Part shown: in pieces, positions 35,282 through 44,100 of the stretch
Layout of the letters: every line of letters starts with the position of its first letter
How positions within the stretch are numbered: position 1 is the stretch's first letter
Origin: Gammaproteobacteria bacterium
GTDB taxonomy: Bacteria > Pseudomonadota > Gammaproteobacteria > Pseudomonadales > Halieaceae
Length of the DNA: 64,000 nt
Assembly (NCBI GenBank): GCA_030426545.1
Contig: JAUHYL010000001.1
Location: 1-64,000, forward strand
Direction: 5' to 3'
Translations under genes and position numbers: made by a program
Notes under the pieces: model-generated
Database searches by the model: none
Told to the model about the DNA's origin: nothing
What the model saw: the letters and a program-made list of their open reading frames with translations, nothing else

Positions 35282-36607
35282 TCAGCTCGCCTTTTTCTCT
35301 CCCTCCTCGGCGTGATGCGCGAACATGCGCATCAGGTCACCCGAGGTGATACGGCGCTGGGCCTCGCCCTCTTCCAACGGCTTTGCACCCGACATGGACA
35401 CCGGGGAAGTATCCACACCGTCCGCCCGGGCCTTCGCGCGCAGTGCGCCCACTGTCAGTACGCTCTTATCTTGATATTTGAAGGGATCGAAGTTGAACCA
35501 ACGCATGGCGTTCACGTGGGTGATCTTGTCGATCTGCTCGTCGGTCAGGTGCCTGCACTGCTCCCAGAGGTGCTCGGGGCATTCAGGCCAGAGCGTGTCG
35601 GAGTGCGGGTAGTCGCACTCGTACGCAACCATGTCCTCGTTGAGCTGGTCGAGGTTCTTTAGGCCGTAAGCATCGTCGATGAAACACAGCATGAAGTGCT
35701 TCTTGAAGCGCTCGCTGGGCAGCATGCCGCCAAAGTGATTGTGCGTCCAGTACTTGTGCCGCGAGTGTGCGAAGTCCGCTCGCTCGAGGAAATAGGGAAC
35801 CCAGCCGATGCTCGCTTCGGACATGGCAATTTTGAGATCGTGCTCCTGCAACGCTTTGAGATGCAGCCAATCTGCCGCACCCACAGAGCTCGAGAGCGGC
35901 ATGGTGGTAATCCACGCCTCAATGGGGGTTTCCATGGAAGCATGCGGGACAGGGTTGCCTGCGCCGATATGCAGGCACAGCGTAATGTCATTGTCCGCGA
36001 CCGCGCGCCACATTGGCTCCCAGTACTCATTGTGAATACTCGGCAGTTCCTGTTTCGTGGGATTTTCATTGAGCGACACGGCGGTGCAGCCTTTCGCCGC
36101 GATGCGCTTGATTTCCGCAACGGTCGCGTCCATGTCCCAGGTCGGGAGCAAGGCGCAGGGAATGAACCTCCCGGGATACGCACCGCACCACTCATCGATA
36201 TGCCAGTCGTTATAGGCACGCAGGTGAACAAGTGCCAGGTCCTTGTCCGGGGCCTTGTGGAAGCGGCCACCATCAAACCCGACACAGGTACCAAAATTCA
36301 GTGAGGCGGCGACGCCGTTGGCATTCATATCGTCGATCCGCCGGTCAACGTTATACACTCCCTCACGCATCTCCTCGAGCGAGTTCGGCTCCATGCCATA
36401 CTCCTCCAGCGGCCGACCAACTACCGCGTTAAGCCCCACCGAGGGCATAAACATGCCCTGGTAAGTCCAGAAACTTTTACCGTTCTCATCGGTATCAAAT
36501 TTCGGTGCGGTCGCAAGGTCATTCCCGGTCAGGTGTTTGTCAAACATTTCCGGCGGTTCCGTGATGTGATCATCTACACTGACAATCACCATATCGTTCA
36601 TTTCCAT
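35282..36607 (-). CDS. Amidohydrolase-family (amidohydrolase_2) hydrolase/decarboxylase
   Basis: A 441-residue TIM-barrel hydrolase of the ACMSD/LigY/LigW-like group, PF04909 type. The N-terminal metal motif is VSVDDHITEP (about residues 8-17), with Asp and His rather than HxH. His in LCLHIGAG (about 212) and Asp in ECDYPHSDTLWPECP (about 330) occupy the other metal positions. Family members cleave C-C bonds or decarboxylate ring-fission products. The protein is longer than ACMSD (about 335), with a C-terminal extension after VNAMRWFNFDP. GGAGAGAG precedes the ATG. It is the distal gene of the minus unit with the thiolase-like/DUF35 pair, 181 bases downstream of the former. Confidence 0.82.
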   Translation of the reverse strand: MEMNDMVIVSVDDHITEPPEMFDKHLTGNDLATAPKFDTDENGKSFWTYQGMFMPSVGLNAVVGRPLEEYGMEPNSLEEMREGVYNVDRRIDDMNANGVAASLNFGTCVGFDGGRFHKAPDKDLALVHLRAYNDWHIDEWCGAYPGRFIPCALLPTWDMDATVAEIKRIAAKGCTAVSLNENPTKQELPSIHNEYWEPMWRAVADNDITLCLHIGAGNPVPHASMETPIEAWITTMPLSSSVGAADWLHLKALQEHDLKIAMSEASIGWVPYFLERADFAHSRHKYWTHNHFGGMLPSERFKKHFMLCFIDDAYGLKNLDQLNEDMVAYECDYPHSDTLWPECPEHLWEQCRHLTDEQIDKITHVNAMRWFNFDPFKYQDKSVLTVGALRAKARADGVDTSPVSMSGAKPLEEGEAQRRITSGDLMRMFAHHAEEGEKKAS

Positions 36608-36788
36608 CGCTTCTCTCTCCTCGGTGCTCGTAACACCGATATCTCTACTAAAAAACTATAGCCCACCAGAAGGGCCATACACGTTTTGTCATCAATCCAG
36701 TATTTCCAGGGGCTATTCACCACGCGGTCGGATACAGACGCGGCGGCGAAACCCGGAACCCCTGCGCTGCGTAATCGAAGCCAAATCG

Positions 36789-37946
36789 TCAATCACGCGC
36801 AAGCAGCAGTGCGGTGGCCAATGGGCCTCCGCCCGAAGTACACACGGCGACGCGGGGGTCTCCCGCGACCTGTCGCTCATCGCCCTCACCGCGCAGCTGC
36901 ACCACAGACTCGTGAGCAAAGCCGAAGCCGTGCAGGCGGCCCGCGCCCAGCTGTCCGCCGCCGGTGTTCAGGGGAAGATCGCCGTCCAGCGCAATTCGCT
37001 GTCCACCCTCGATATACCGGCCCGCTTCCCCCAACTCGCAAAAACCTAACGCCTCCAGCCAGGTCAACGCAAGGAAACTGAAGCCGTCATAGAGCTGGGC
37101 CGTATCCACATCCTGAGGCGTGTAATCTGTATTGCGCCACAAGTCCGCTCCCGTGGCGTAGCTAGCCATGAGTTCGGGTTGGTCCCAACTGTGCCGCTCG
37201 ACGCTGCCCGCCATGGCCGCGATACGCACAGGCTCTGAGCTCACTTCATCGAGCGCGTCGGCGGCGGAAACAATGAGGACGGTAGACGCATCGGTATAGC
37301 GGTCGCAATCGTACAGGCACAGCGGTGTGGACACCATGCGCGACTCAAGGTACTGATCCATTGTCAGCGGCTTGTCTACCAGTGCGCGCGGATTGCGCGC
37401 CGCATTACTCGAGCAGGTAAGCGCCACCTGCGCGAGTTGCTCGCGGGTGAGCCCGTAGTGGTACATGTGTCGCGTAGCGTACTGCGCGACCCAATTCGCG
37501 GCAGACATCGCATTAAATGGAGCAGTCCACTGGCTGTGGCCCTCGACACGGTCAGGGCGCCGCATGGGAAATTCTTCGGGGCGCTTCATTGCAGCTGCTT
37601 CATACACCGTGCGGAAGCAGATAACATGGCGCGCGAGACCCGCACTTACCGCCGTAGCTGCGGCCACCACGGCACCCAATTGCGACGTGATCTCTGCTCC
37701 ACCGGCATACCAGGTGGCGCGAATACCCAGCGTGTCGATCAATTCATCGGCACCCACCGGCGAGAAGGCAAGATAGGTCGCAGCGCGGCCTGGGTACGTG
37801 GAGACACCATCGACCTGGTCTATGCCAAGGCCGGCATCTGCCAGGGCCTCCTTCACGGCATCCACAGTCAACAAGAGCGGCGCCCGCTCAAGCCCGCGAC
37901 CCACTTCGGACTGACCGATACCTGTTATAAATGCGTCGGTCGCCAT
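36789..37946 (-). CDS. Thiolase-like protein without catalytic Cys (Ltp2/SCP2-type aldolase candidate)
   Basis: A 385-residue protein of the lipid-transfer/SCP2-thiolase group, with the N-terminal ITGIGQSEVG and the C-terminal CTSGGGPLATALLLAR. At the position of the thiolase nucleophile there is no Cys; the segment reads YAGGAEITSQLGAV. Tyr in AQLYDGFS and the aligned Gly-rich loops are present. Cys-less members acting with a DUF35 OB-fold partner are retro-aldolases of steroid side-chain degradation (Ltp2 with ChsH2 DUF35). The DUF35 gene is immediately upstream, TGA-G-ATG apart, so a complex is likely. The ATG at 37946 is chosen since the upstream reading is in the partner gene. Confidence 0.85.
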   Translation of the reverse strand: MATDAFITGIGQSEVGRGLERAPLLLTVDAVKEALADAGLGIDQVDGVSTYPGRAATYLAFSPVGADELIDTLGIRATWYAGGAEITSQLGAVVAAATAVSAGLARHVICFRTVYEAAAMKRPEEFPMRRPDRVEGHSQWTAPFNAMSAANWVAQYATRHMYHYGLTREQLAQVALTCSSNAARNPRALVDKPLTMDQYLESRMVSTPLCLYDCDRYTDASTVLIVSAADALDEVSSEPVRIAAMAGSVERHSWDQPELMASYATGADLWRNTDYTPQDVDTAQLYDGFSFLALTWLEALGFCELGEAGRYIEGGQRIALDGDLPLNTGGGQLGAGRLHGFGFAHESVVQLRGEGDERQVAGDPRVAVCTSGGGPLATALLLARD

Positions 37947-37947
37947 C

Positions 37948-38352
37948 TCATGTGCACCGCTGGAAAAGTGGAATGTAGACGTCGTCCTGCTGCTCGAATA
38001 CAACGCGGACCCTGTCGCCAATGGTGACATCCTCCACAGCACAATCGACGATATTCGTAGTGAGGATCACACCCGGGGCGTCGTCCAGCGCCACCCGCGC
38101 AATAACATAAGGGACCTCCATCGCAGGGTGCCACGCCTGATAATTGATCGTGAACGAATCAATGACGCCCTCGCCTGAAACCGCATAAGGCGCGACGTTT
38201 TCGGACAGGCAGTGCCGACACACGGGCCGCGGTGGATGCACGAATCCGGCACAGTCCGCACAGCGGGCAATACGTAACTCGTCCAACTCACCGCCGGTCC
38301 AGAAGTCGCGGTTTTCGCGATCGAGGCGCGGCAGGGGTCGGGTGGCGGGCAA
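37948..38352 (-). CDS. DUF35 OB-fold protein with rubredoxin-like zinc ribbon
   Basis: A 134-residue protein. An N-terminal helix leads to a zinc ribbon, CADCAGFVHPPRPVCRHC (about residues 31-48, two C-x2-C pairs), then an OB-fold ending IGDRVRVVFEQQDD. Such proteins bind acyl-CoA and pair with thiolase-fold partners. It starts at TTG (38352), five bases after the P450 stop, with GGGGAGA upstream as ribosome site. The stop is followed directly by the thiolase-like ATG. The zinc ribbon is complete, so it should be functional. Confidence 0.9.
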   Translation of the reverse strand: MPATRPLPRLDRENRDFWTGGELDELRIARCADCAGFVHPPRPVCRHCLSENVAPYAVSGEGVIDSFTINYQAWHPAMEVPYVIARVALDDAPGVILTTNIVDCAVEDVTIGDRVRVVFEQQDDVYIPLFQRCT

Positions 38353-38357
38353 GTGCG

Positions 38358-39614
38358 TCAGTCTCCCCAGACGAGGTGCAGGCTCTCGACGCCAACCACG
38401 TGCCCGCAGTTGAAGCTCGGCGGCCGCACTGGGTCCATGCGAAACTGCGGCAGGCGCGCCAACAGTTCCTCGTAAAGAATATTCAATTCAATCCTCGCCA
38501 GGTGTGAACCCAGGCAGCGGTGCGGCCCTGCGTTAAACGCAATGTGCGCGCCCTCGCGCTTGAGGTTGAACTCTTCAGGGCTGGAATACTCCGCCGGGTC
38601 GAGGTCAGCGCCTGGAAGAAACAGCATGGCGCGTTCGTCTTTTTTCATCTGCACGCCCTGGAATTCCATATCCTTCGCCACACGCCGCGGCGGTACGGTA
38701 AAGGTATAACGGCGCAGGAGTTCTTCGGTTGCATTGGAAATCAGCGACGGATCCTCTCGCAGCTGTTGTTGCAGATCCGGATTTTCGGCGAGATGGCGCA
38801 CGCCGAGACCAATACCCTGCATCACCGTGTCGAGACCGGCGATGAACAACAGCACGCCGTAGTTTTCGAGATCTTCCTGGGTGGTTTCGCGACCATCGAT
38901 TTCCACGCCCCAGAGCATACTGATGATGTCGTCCTCGCGCTTGTCCTTGCGCTCCTCGATCGTGTCGCGCATCGCCGCGGCGACTTTCTGCAGGCGCCCA
39001 ATCGCGTCAGAGGCGCCACTTGAGGCCTGGGCATCCATGTGTGCCCTTACCAGCGCGCGGTACTCGGGGTACTTGTCCACCGGCATTCCCAGCATGCCGA
39101 GGAAGACCTTGACCGGTAGCGGCTCCGCAATCGCCGCCATGAATTCGCATTCGCCGGATCCAGCCACTGCGTCCAGCAGCTCGCCCGCGAGCGTGCGGAT
39201 ATGCCCTTTGAGCTCGTTGATGGTGCGGGGGGAGAAGACACCCTGCAGCGGTTTGCGATAAGTCCCGTGCAACGGAGGGTCAAGGTTGATTGGATAGGCG
39301 CGTGGAATGCGCCCCGACTCATCCGCCATCTGCTCGAGCAATTCCTCCATCTTCTCGTAGGGCAACACCTCGCTGGAAAAGCCCTCGCAATCCCGCGCAG
39401 CTTCGAAGTTGGCGGAGTGGCTGACGAGCATCCAGTGTCCACCGTTACGTGGCGTCCAGAAGACAGGCGGCGCAATGTCGATCAACTCGAGTACGCGTTT
39501 GTGCGGGTCGGCGCGGTACGCCGGATCCTTGAACATGTCAAAATCATAAACCAGGGTTTCGGGCACATGCTCCGGCACGGGAGTGAGTTCACTTAAAGAT
39601 GCTGCTTCAGTCAT
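38358..39614 (-). CDS. Cytochrome P450
   Basis: A 418-residue soluble bacterial P450. The heme Cys is in FNAGPHRCLGSHLA (about residues 354-367). The I-helix oxygen-activation motif is IAGLDTV (about 248-254) and the K-helix ExxR lies in EELLRR (about 293-298). It hydroxylates a substrate C-H bond with O2, using electrons from a ferredoxin. Two ferredoxins could serve: the 2Fe-2S type at 28155 and the 3Fe-4S type at 40553 in the same unit. Its position in the unit with the Ltp-like aldolase suggests side-chain or terminal oxidation, but the substrate is not known. Confidence 0.94.
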   Translation of the reverse strand: MTEAASLSELTPVPEHVPETLVYDFDMFKDPAYRADPHKRVLELIDIAPPVFWTPRNGGHWMLVSHSANFEAARDCEGFSSEVLPYEKMEELLEQMADESGRIPRAYPINLDPPLHGTYRKPLQGVFSPRTINELKGHIRTLAGELLDAVAGSGECEFMAAIAEPLPVKVFLGMLGMPVDKYPEYRALVRAHMDAQASSGASDAIGRLQKVAAAMRDTIEERKDKREDDIISMLWGVEIDGRETTQEDLENYGVLLFIAGLDTVMQGIGLGVRHLAENPDLQQQLREDPSLISNATEELLRRYTFTVPPRRVAKDMEFQGVQMKKDERAMLFLPGADLDPAEYSSPEEFNLKREGAHIAFNAGPHRCLGSHLARIELNILYEELLARLPQFRMDPVRPPSFNCGHVVGVESLHLVWGD

Positions 39615-39689
39615 TACTGGATTCCTGTTGCTGGATGCAAAGCTCGTTACATAATATTGGGCCGCCGCGAGTACTGTCTTGAGCTGCGA

Positions 39690-40502
39690 CTACTCCGCTG
39701 GCATCAACGCCGACATATCCACCTGGCCCGTTACCATCGCACCCATAAAGCCCGCGTCGACGGGCATAGCAAGTCCGTTGACAAAGTTCGCTCCATCGCT
39801 GTTCAGGTACACCAGCGGTGCCGCCTGCTCCTCTGGCGTAGACCGCCTGCCGATGGGCTGGATGAATGTGTCCAGCACCTCTTTTTTCGTAGCAGACTCG
39901 AACTCGTCCATCATCGGTGTCTGGGTTGGAGCAGGTAGTGTGCAGTTGATACGAATACCGCGCTTGATCAAGTCGGCGCCCATCCGCATCGTCCAGACGA
40001 TAACTGCCTCTTTGGACAGGGAATAACCCTCGTTAACTGTATCGGGATTGTCTTCGCACCATTTGACGATATCGGCGTAATCCTCGATTGCGATCAGCGG
40101 CATGAGAACATCCATCCGGCGGCTCCAGCCCATACCTCCGTTAGAGGAAATGCTAGCTATGGCGCCGCCCTCTCCCATATGCTCGAGTACGCGGTGGGTC
40201 AGGTGCCGGGTACCGGCGTAATTTACTTTCATGACATCCAGTGGCGGGGCAGTTTGCGGCAAGCCCGCGCAGTTGAACAGCGCGTCGACCTTGCCACCTA
40301 TCGAAGCGACCGCGGAATCAATCGAGGCGGGGTCGCGCAGGTCGACCAGGCTGAACGACGCAAGGTCCAGCGCAGACTCCTTAAAGTCCAGGCCGTGGAC
40401 TTCGGCGCCAAGTTCGACGAGCAGCTTCGCTGTGGCCTCACCCATCCCGGAGTAGCAGCCACAAACCAGAACCCGCTTGCCCTCATAACCCAGAAAATCC
40501 AT
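39690..40502 (-). CDS. SDR oxidoreductase, 3-alpha-hydroxysteroid dehydrogenase-like
   Basis: A 270-residue SDR with the cofactor motif CGCYSGMG (about residues 12-19), Cys replacing Thr. FNCAGLP substitutes for NNAG. Ser is in SISSNGG, and about 37 residues later YSLSK (about 163-167) holds Tyr and Lys. The long Ser-Tyr insertion is that of 3-alpha-hydroxysteroid dehydrogenases. The C-terminus (MPVDAGF) is a VDGG variant. It lies between the ferredoxin and P450 genes in the same unit, so it likely acts on the P450 product or a nearby alcohol. Confidence 0.84.
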   Translation of the reverse strand: MDFLGYEGKRVLVCGCYSGMGEATAKLLVELGAEVHGLDFKESALDLASFSLVDLRDPASIDSAVASIGGKVDALFNCAGLPQTAPPLDVMKVNYAGTRHLTHRVLEHMGEGGAIASISSNGGMGWSRRMDVLMPLIAIEDYADIVKWCEDNPDTVNEGYSLSKEAVIVWTMRMGADLIKRGIRINCTLPAPTQTPMMDEFESATKKEVLDTFIQPIGRRSTPEEQAAPLVYLNSDGANFVNGLAMPVDAGFMGAMVTGQVDMSALMPAE

Positions 40503-40552
40503 AGTTCAGTCCTTGCGGTTGTGCGTCGCCGGCGCGCCGGCCGTGTTGCGCT

Positions 40553-40747
40553 TTAGTTCTCGATAACCGTGATCACGCGCTCGGGACAGGCGCGCGCACC
40601 GCGCCGGGCCAAATCTTCCTTCCCGGCGGGGACTTCGAATTCTTCGATATCGATGTAGCCGTCTTCGTCGAGCGGAAACAGCTCATCGGATATCGCCCAA
40701 CAACGCGCATTACCGACACAGGCTGACTTGTCGATGCGTATCTTCAT
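40553..40747 (-). CDS. [3Fe-4S]-type ferredoxin
   Basis: A 64-residue ferredoxin. Ligand Cys residues are in CVGNARC (about residues 10-16) and ACPERVI (about 53-58). With one Cys of the CxxCxxC set replaced, a 3Fe-4S cluster is expected, as in the ferredoxins that feed many bacterial P450s. The ATG at 40747 has GGAG six bases before it; an ATG four codons upstream overlaps that site. It is the first gene of the minus unit with the SDR and P450, so it is the most likely P450 partner. Confidence 0.9.
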   Translation of the reverse strand: MKIRIDKSACVGNARCWAISDELFPLDEDGYIDIEEFEVPAGKEDLARRGARACPERVITVIEN

Positions 40748-40817
40748 AGGGAACTCCATCGCTATAATCGTTATCCGGCCCCCCTCTGGCTATTTGCGAG
40801 GCGGATGCGCTATTATA

Positions 40818-40828
40818 CAGCAATGGTG
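40818..40828. promoter_or_regulatory. Degenerate operator-like palindrome (two mismatches)
   Basis: CAGCAATGGTG lies between the divergent ferredoxin (start 40747) and EthD-like (start 40857) genes. It differs from CAACAnTGTTG at two of ten positions. TATTATA just upstream (40811-40817) could be a -10. The match is weak but the position is the same as for the other sites. Confidence 0.45.
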
Positions 40829-40856
40829 TTCATTAGCAATCTACGGAGACACCCCT

Positions 40857-41624
40857 ATGGCGCTCTACACCACCCTGCACCTACACAATGTAACCGCCCG
40901 CCGGGAAGCGGAATACGCCGACTGGTTCGGCGGTCCACACCGCGCGGCGCTGGGTAGCCTGAGGGGATTCCAGGGCGCCGAACGCTACGCCGTTTCCGCC
41001 GTCCAGATCATGCCCGACATCCCGCAGCCCTGGGCTTTTCTCAGCGTTTACGACTTCGACCTGCCCGCACCGGAAATCGACCTGCCGGCACTGGGCCCCC
41101 TCATCGCAGAAGCGCGTGACGCTGGCCTCGTGGTGGTCGACGACGACACGGAGCGCCTCTACAGTTATCGCATGCTTGCGGACTGGAAGGGCAGCCCGAA
41201 CTGGCAGGAAGACCGCCCATTTTCGGGTGTCAGCATCATTCTGGGCAACTACGTGGCTGGTCGCTATGAGGAGTATCACACCTGGTACGAGAACGTTCAC
41301 AGTGTGGAGGTCACCAACGTGCCCGGACATGTCGCGATGAAGCGCGGCGAACTTTCCGATCTACAACTCGAGCCGCGTCGCTACTGCCCCGGTGATCAAC
41401 TCGTCATGTGCGCCAACCAGACCGATGACCTGATGTTTACGATTCGCGACTTCAGCGCCCGCGCCCGCGGCGTCAGCCCCAGTGGCATTGCAATGGAACC
41501 GCGTTCGTCCGCGGGATCTTTCGCCCGCACGGTGCACTACTTCGACAAGGTAAGCGGTGAGGACTTCTGGCCCGGCGGGATCGCCTACGCGGGCGACCTG
41601 TCGGCGTACGAGGGCGTGGAATAA
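40857..41624 (+). CDS. EthD-like dimeric alpha/beta-barrel protein, two tandem repeats
   Basis: A 255-residue protein made of two ferredoxin-like barrel repeats. Repeat one has EAEYADWFGGPHRAALGSL (about residues 17-35); repeat two has YEEYHTWYENVHSVEV (about 139-154). The shared pattern Y-x2-W-[FY]-x3-H then a Gly or Leu-Gly segment is typical of EthD/DUF4286-like proteins. Family members act with P450 or ring-degrading systems, often as isomerase or lactonase-like accessory proteins, with few activities shown. The ATG at 40857 follows ACGGAG. It opens the plus-strand unit with SDR, KstD-like and aldehyde dehydrogenase genes. A one-repeat relative is at 57804. Confidence 0.72.
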   Translation: MALYTTLHLHNVTARREAEYADWFGGPHRAALGSLRGFQGAERYAVSAVQIMPDIPQPWAFLSVYDFDLPAPEIDLPALGPLIAEARDAGLVVVDDDTERLYSYRMLADWKGSPNWQEDRPFSGVSIILGNYVAGRYEEYHTWYENVHSVEVTNVPGHVAMKRGELSDLQLEPRRYCPGDQLVMCANQTDDLMFTIRDFSARARGVSPSGIAMEPRSSAGSFARTVHYFDKVSGEDFWPGGIAYAGDLSAYEGVE

Positions 41625-41687
41625 CGCACAAGGTCGCAGCTTGCAGACACCAACTTCCCAAAACCCAACAGAATAAGGAAACAAACA

Positions 41688-42428
41688 ATGTCCAGGGTTA
41701 TTGTCATCACCGGCGCAGGCGTTGGTCTCGGCCGGGCACTGGCGCGCACGTTCGCAGCCGACGGCGAACAGGTCGCCTTGCTCGGCCGCACGGCCGCCAA
41801 GGTCGAGGCCGTCGCCGAGGAACTGGGTGACTGTGCCATGGCCGTCGAGTGCGATGTGGCATCACCAGACGCGGTCAGGAAGGCCTTCGCCGCGATCGCG
41901 AAGCGCCACGGGCGGGTCGATGTGCTCATCAACAATGCCGCGATCTTCGAGCCGTTCAAGATCGCAAGTGCCCGCGACGAGCAGATCGTCAATACCATCG
42001 CTACCAACGTCGCAGGCCCGATGCTGTGCGTCCGTGAGGCGCTGCCGCTGATGCACCGCGGCGCTCACGTAATCAACGTAACCAGTGAGTCGGTTGCCAT
42101 TACACTGCCGCACCTGTCGGTTTACCAGAGCACCAAGGCCGGCCTCGAGCAGTTTTCGCACAGGCTCTACCTCGAACTCGAACCCGACGGAATCCGCGTG
42201 TCCAATGTGCGCGCGGGCATGATGTACGAGGAGGGAAAATCCTGGGACGTCGACATGGAAGCCGCGATTGCCTTCCACGAGGCGGCGACTGCCCTGGGCA
42301 TACACCTTGGGGAAAAACCGCTCTCCCAGTTCACCTCCGTGACAGGCATCTTCAAAATGCTGCTCAACCTGCCGCCAGACCTGCAGGCCCCGCACATCAG
42401 CCTGCATGCACGCGCGGCGGACGAGTAA
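41688..42428 (+). CDS. SDR oxidoreductase
   Basis: A 246-residue SDR. TGAGVGLG is at about residues 7-14, NNAAIF replaces NNAG (about 83), Ser is in VTSESV and YQSTKAG (about 145-151) gives Tyr/Lys. There is no VDGG end; the C-terminus ends with a short helical tail LHARAADE. The start follows AAGGAAAC. It ends just before, or overlaps slightly with, the KstD-like flavoprotein, so the two are translated together. Substrate unknown; the lack of the C-terminal loop is a minor departure from the classical type. Confidence 0.83.
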   Translation: MSRVIVITGAGVGLGRALARTFAADGEQVALLGRTAAKVEAVAEELGDCAMAVECDVASPDAVRKAFAAIAKRHGRVDVLINNAAIFEPFKIASARDEQIVNTIATNVAGPMLCVREALPLMHRGAHVINVTSESVAITLPHLSVYQSTKAGLEQFSHRLYLELEPDGIRVSNVRAGMMYEEGKSWDVDMEAAIAFHEAATALGIHLGEKPLSQFTSVTGIFKMLLNLPPDLQAPHISLHARAADE

Positions 42429-42432
42429 ACAC

Positions 42433-44097
42433 GTGGCGAACAGCTACGATTTTATCGTTGTAGGCAGCGGCGGCGGCTCCCTGTGCGCGGCACTCGTACT
42501 GCGCGAGGCCGGCAAGAACGTATTGGTGCTGGAGAAGACGGCTCTGGTCGGCGGCACGACCGCAATCTCGGGCGGCGTCATGTGGATACCCGCCAACCGC
42601 TACATGGCCGAATCCGGCATCGAAGACAGCGTCGAACAGGCGCTGACATACCTCGATGCCGTGGTCGGCGATTCTCCCGGTACACCCGGCGCCACGCCGG
42701 CACGTCGGCGCACCTACGTGGAACAGGCGCGCCGCATGGTCGATTTCCTGGATTCCCGCGGCGTGCGCCTGCGTCGTGTGCCGTCGTGGCCCGACTACTG
42801 CGACGCACCAGGCATGTCGGAACCCGGCCGCACAGTCGTTTCCGAACTCTTTGATAGCAAGTTACTGGGCGAATGGCGCAACAAGCTGCGTCCGGGCTTC
42901 CTGCCGCTACCCGCCTACCTTGAGGAGGCCATGCAGCTACCCGACATGAAGCGCTCCTGGTCCGCGCGGGGTACGCTCTTGCGCATCATAGGTCGCACAC
43001 TGGTCAGCCGCCTGCGGGGCAAAAAATTGATTACAGCAGGCCATGCTTTGCAGGGCCAGCTACTGCACGCGGCACTGCAGGCGGGCGTGGAAATCCGCAC
43101 CGAGGCTACCGTTAGCGCGCTGCAGGTAAAGGACGAACGCGTTACCGGCGTTACGCTCACGGGAATGGGCGGGGACGAATCGATCGCGGCGAACCTTGGG
43201 GTTCTCATCAACGCGGGCGGTTTTTCCCGCAACCAGGCGATGCGCGACCGCTATATTCCCGGCACACAGAACGCCTGGACGAAGACCGCCGAGGGCGACA
43301 CCGGCGAAATGATCGAGGCCGCGCAAGCCATCGGTGCGGCCGTCGCGCAGATGGAAGAACGGGTGGGCAATCCCATGGCGTTACCTCCCGATGCACAGGA
43401 TGGCGAACCCGCCGTGGTACATGGCGACCTGGCCAAGCCGCACTCCATCGTTGTCGACCAATCGGGCGAGCGCTATATGAGCGAGACCGATTCCTACGTC
43501 AATATCAGCCGGAAGATTCTCGCCCGCAACAAGACCGCCCCCGCGACGCCCAGCTGGCTCGTGTTCGACAGCCGTTTTCTCAACACGTATCCGCTGGCCG
43601 GCAATATGCGCGGCGCGCGCAAGCCGCAGTTGTGGTTCGACTCCAATTTCCTGCGTCGGGGTGAGACGCTGGCGGACCTGGCCGGCGCCTGCGACATCGA
43701 CGAACGCGCTCTGGAAGCTACGGTCGCGCGCTTCAATGGCTTTGTCGCGGCGGGACGTGACGAGGACTTCGGCCGCGGCGACCACGTGTACCACAACTGG
43801 CTGGGCGATGCCCTGCACAGGCCCTCCCCCACCCTCGGCAGTATCGAGGAGGGGCCGTTCTACGCCATCGCGGTCTACCCGGGCGATGTCAGCACCTTCG
43901 GCGGCCTGGTGTCGGACGAGCACGCGCGGGTGCTGCGCGAGGATGGTTCCGTGATTGATGGACTCTACGCTACAGGCACGTCGACCGCGTCCGTCATGGG
44001 CCGGGGCTGCCCGGGTGCCGGCGCCAGCATCGGGCCATCGCTCACCTGGGCATACGTGGCCGCGCGCCATGCCACGGGCAACCCTACGCAAACCTGA
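42433..44097 (+). CDS. KstD-like FAD-dependent dehydrogenase (catalytic Tyr position altered)
   Basis: A 554-residue flavoprotein of the 3-ketosteroid dehydrogenase/fumarate reductase family. The dinucleotide motif VVGSGGGSLCAALVLREAGK starts at about residue 8, and GGTTAISGGVMWIP (about 41-54) is typical of KstD. Near the C-terminus the conserved RxYxGxG/TIGP element reads GRGCPGAGASIGPS: the Tyr that takes part in KstD catalysis is replaced by Cys. The start is uncertain: GTG 42433 is preferred, while an ATG at 42406 overlaps the SDR by 22 bases. It should dehydrogenate a ring ketone or acyl chain, but may not be a true delta-1 enzyme. A paralogue is at 47728. Confidence 0.86.
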   Translation: MANSYDFIVVGSGGGSLCAALVLREAGKNVLVLEKTALVGGTTAISGGVMWIPANRYMAESGIEDSVEQALTYLDAVVGDSPGTPGATPARRRTYVEQARRMVDFLDSRGVRLRRVPSWPDYCDAPGMSEPGRTVVSELFDSKLLGEWRNKLRPGFLPLPAYLEEAMQLPDMKRSWSARGTLLRIIGRTLVSRLRGKKLITAGHALQGQLLHAALQAGVEIRTEATVSALQVKDERVTGVTLTGMGGDESIAANLGVLINAGGFSRNQAMRDRYIPGTQNAWTKTAEGDTGEMIEAAQAIGAAVAQMEERVGNPMALPPDAQDGEPAVVHGDLAKPHSIVVDQSGERYMSETDSYVNISRKILARNKTAPATPSWLVFDSRFLNTYPLAGNMRGARKPQLWFDSNFLRRGETLADLAGACDIDERALEATVARFNGFVAAGRDEDFGRGDHVYHNWLGDALHRPSPTLGSIEEGPFYAIAVYPGDVSTFGGLVSDEHARVLREDGSVIDGLYATGTSTASVMGRGCPGAGASIGPSLTWAYVAARHATGNPTQT

Positions 44098-44100
44098 TTA

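Noticed and set aside
36608-36788. Possible small gene in the 181-base gap before the amidohydrolase
   Set aside because: Short plus-strand frames here lack a ribosome site and any protein-like pattern.
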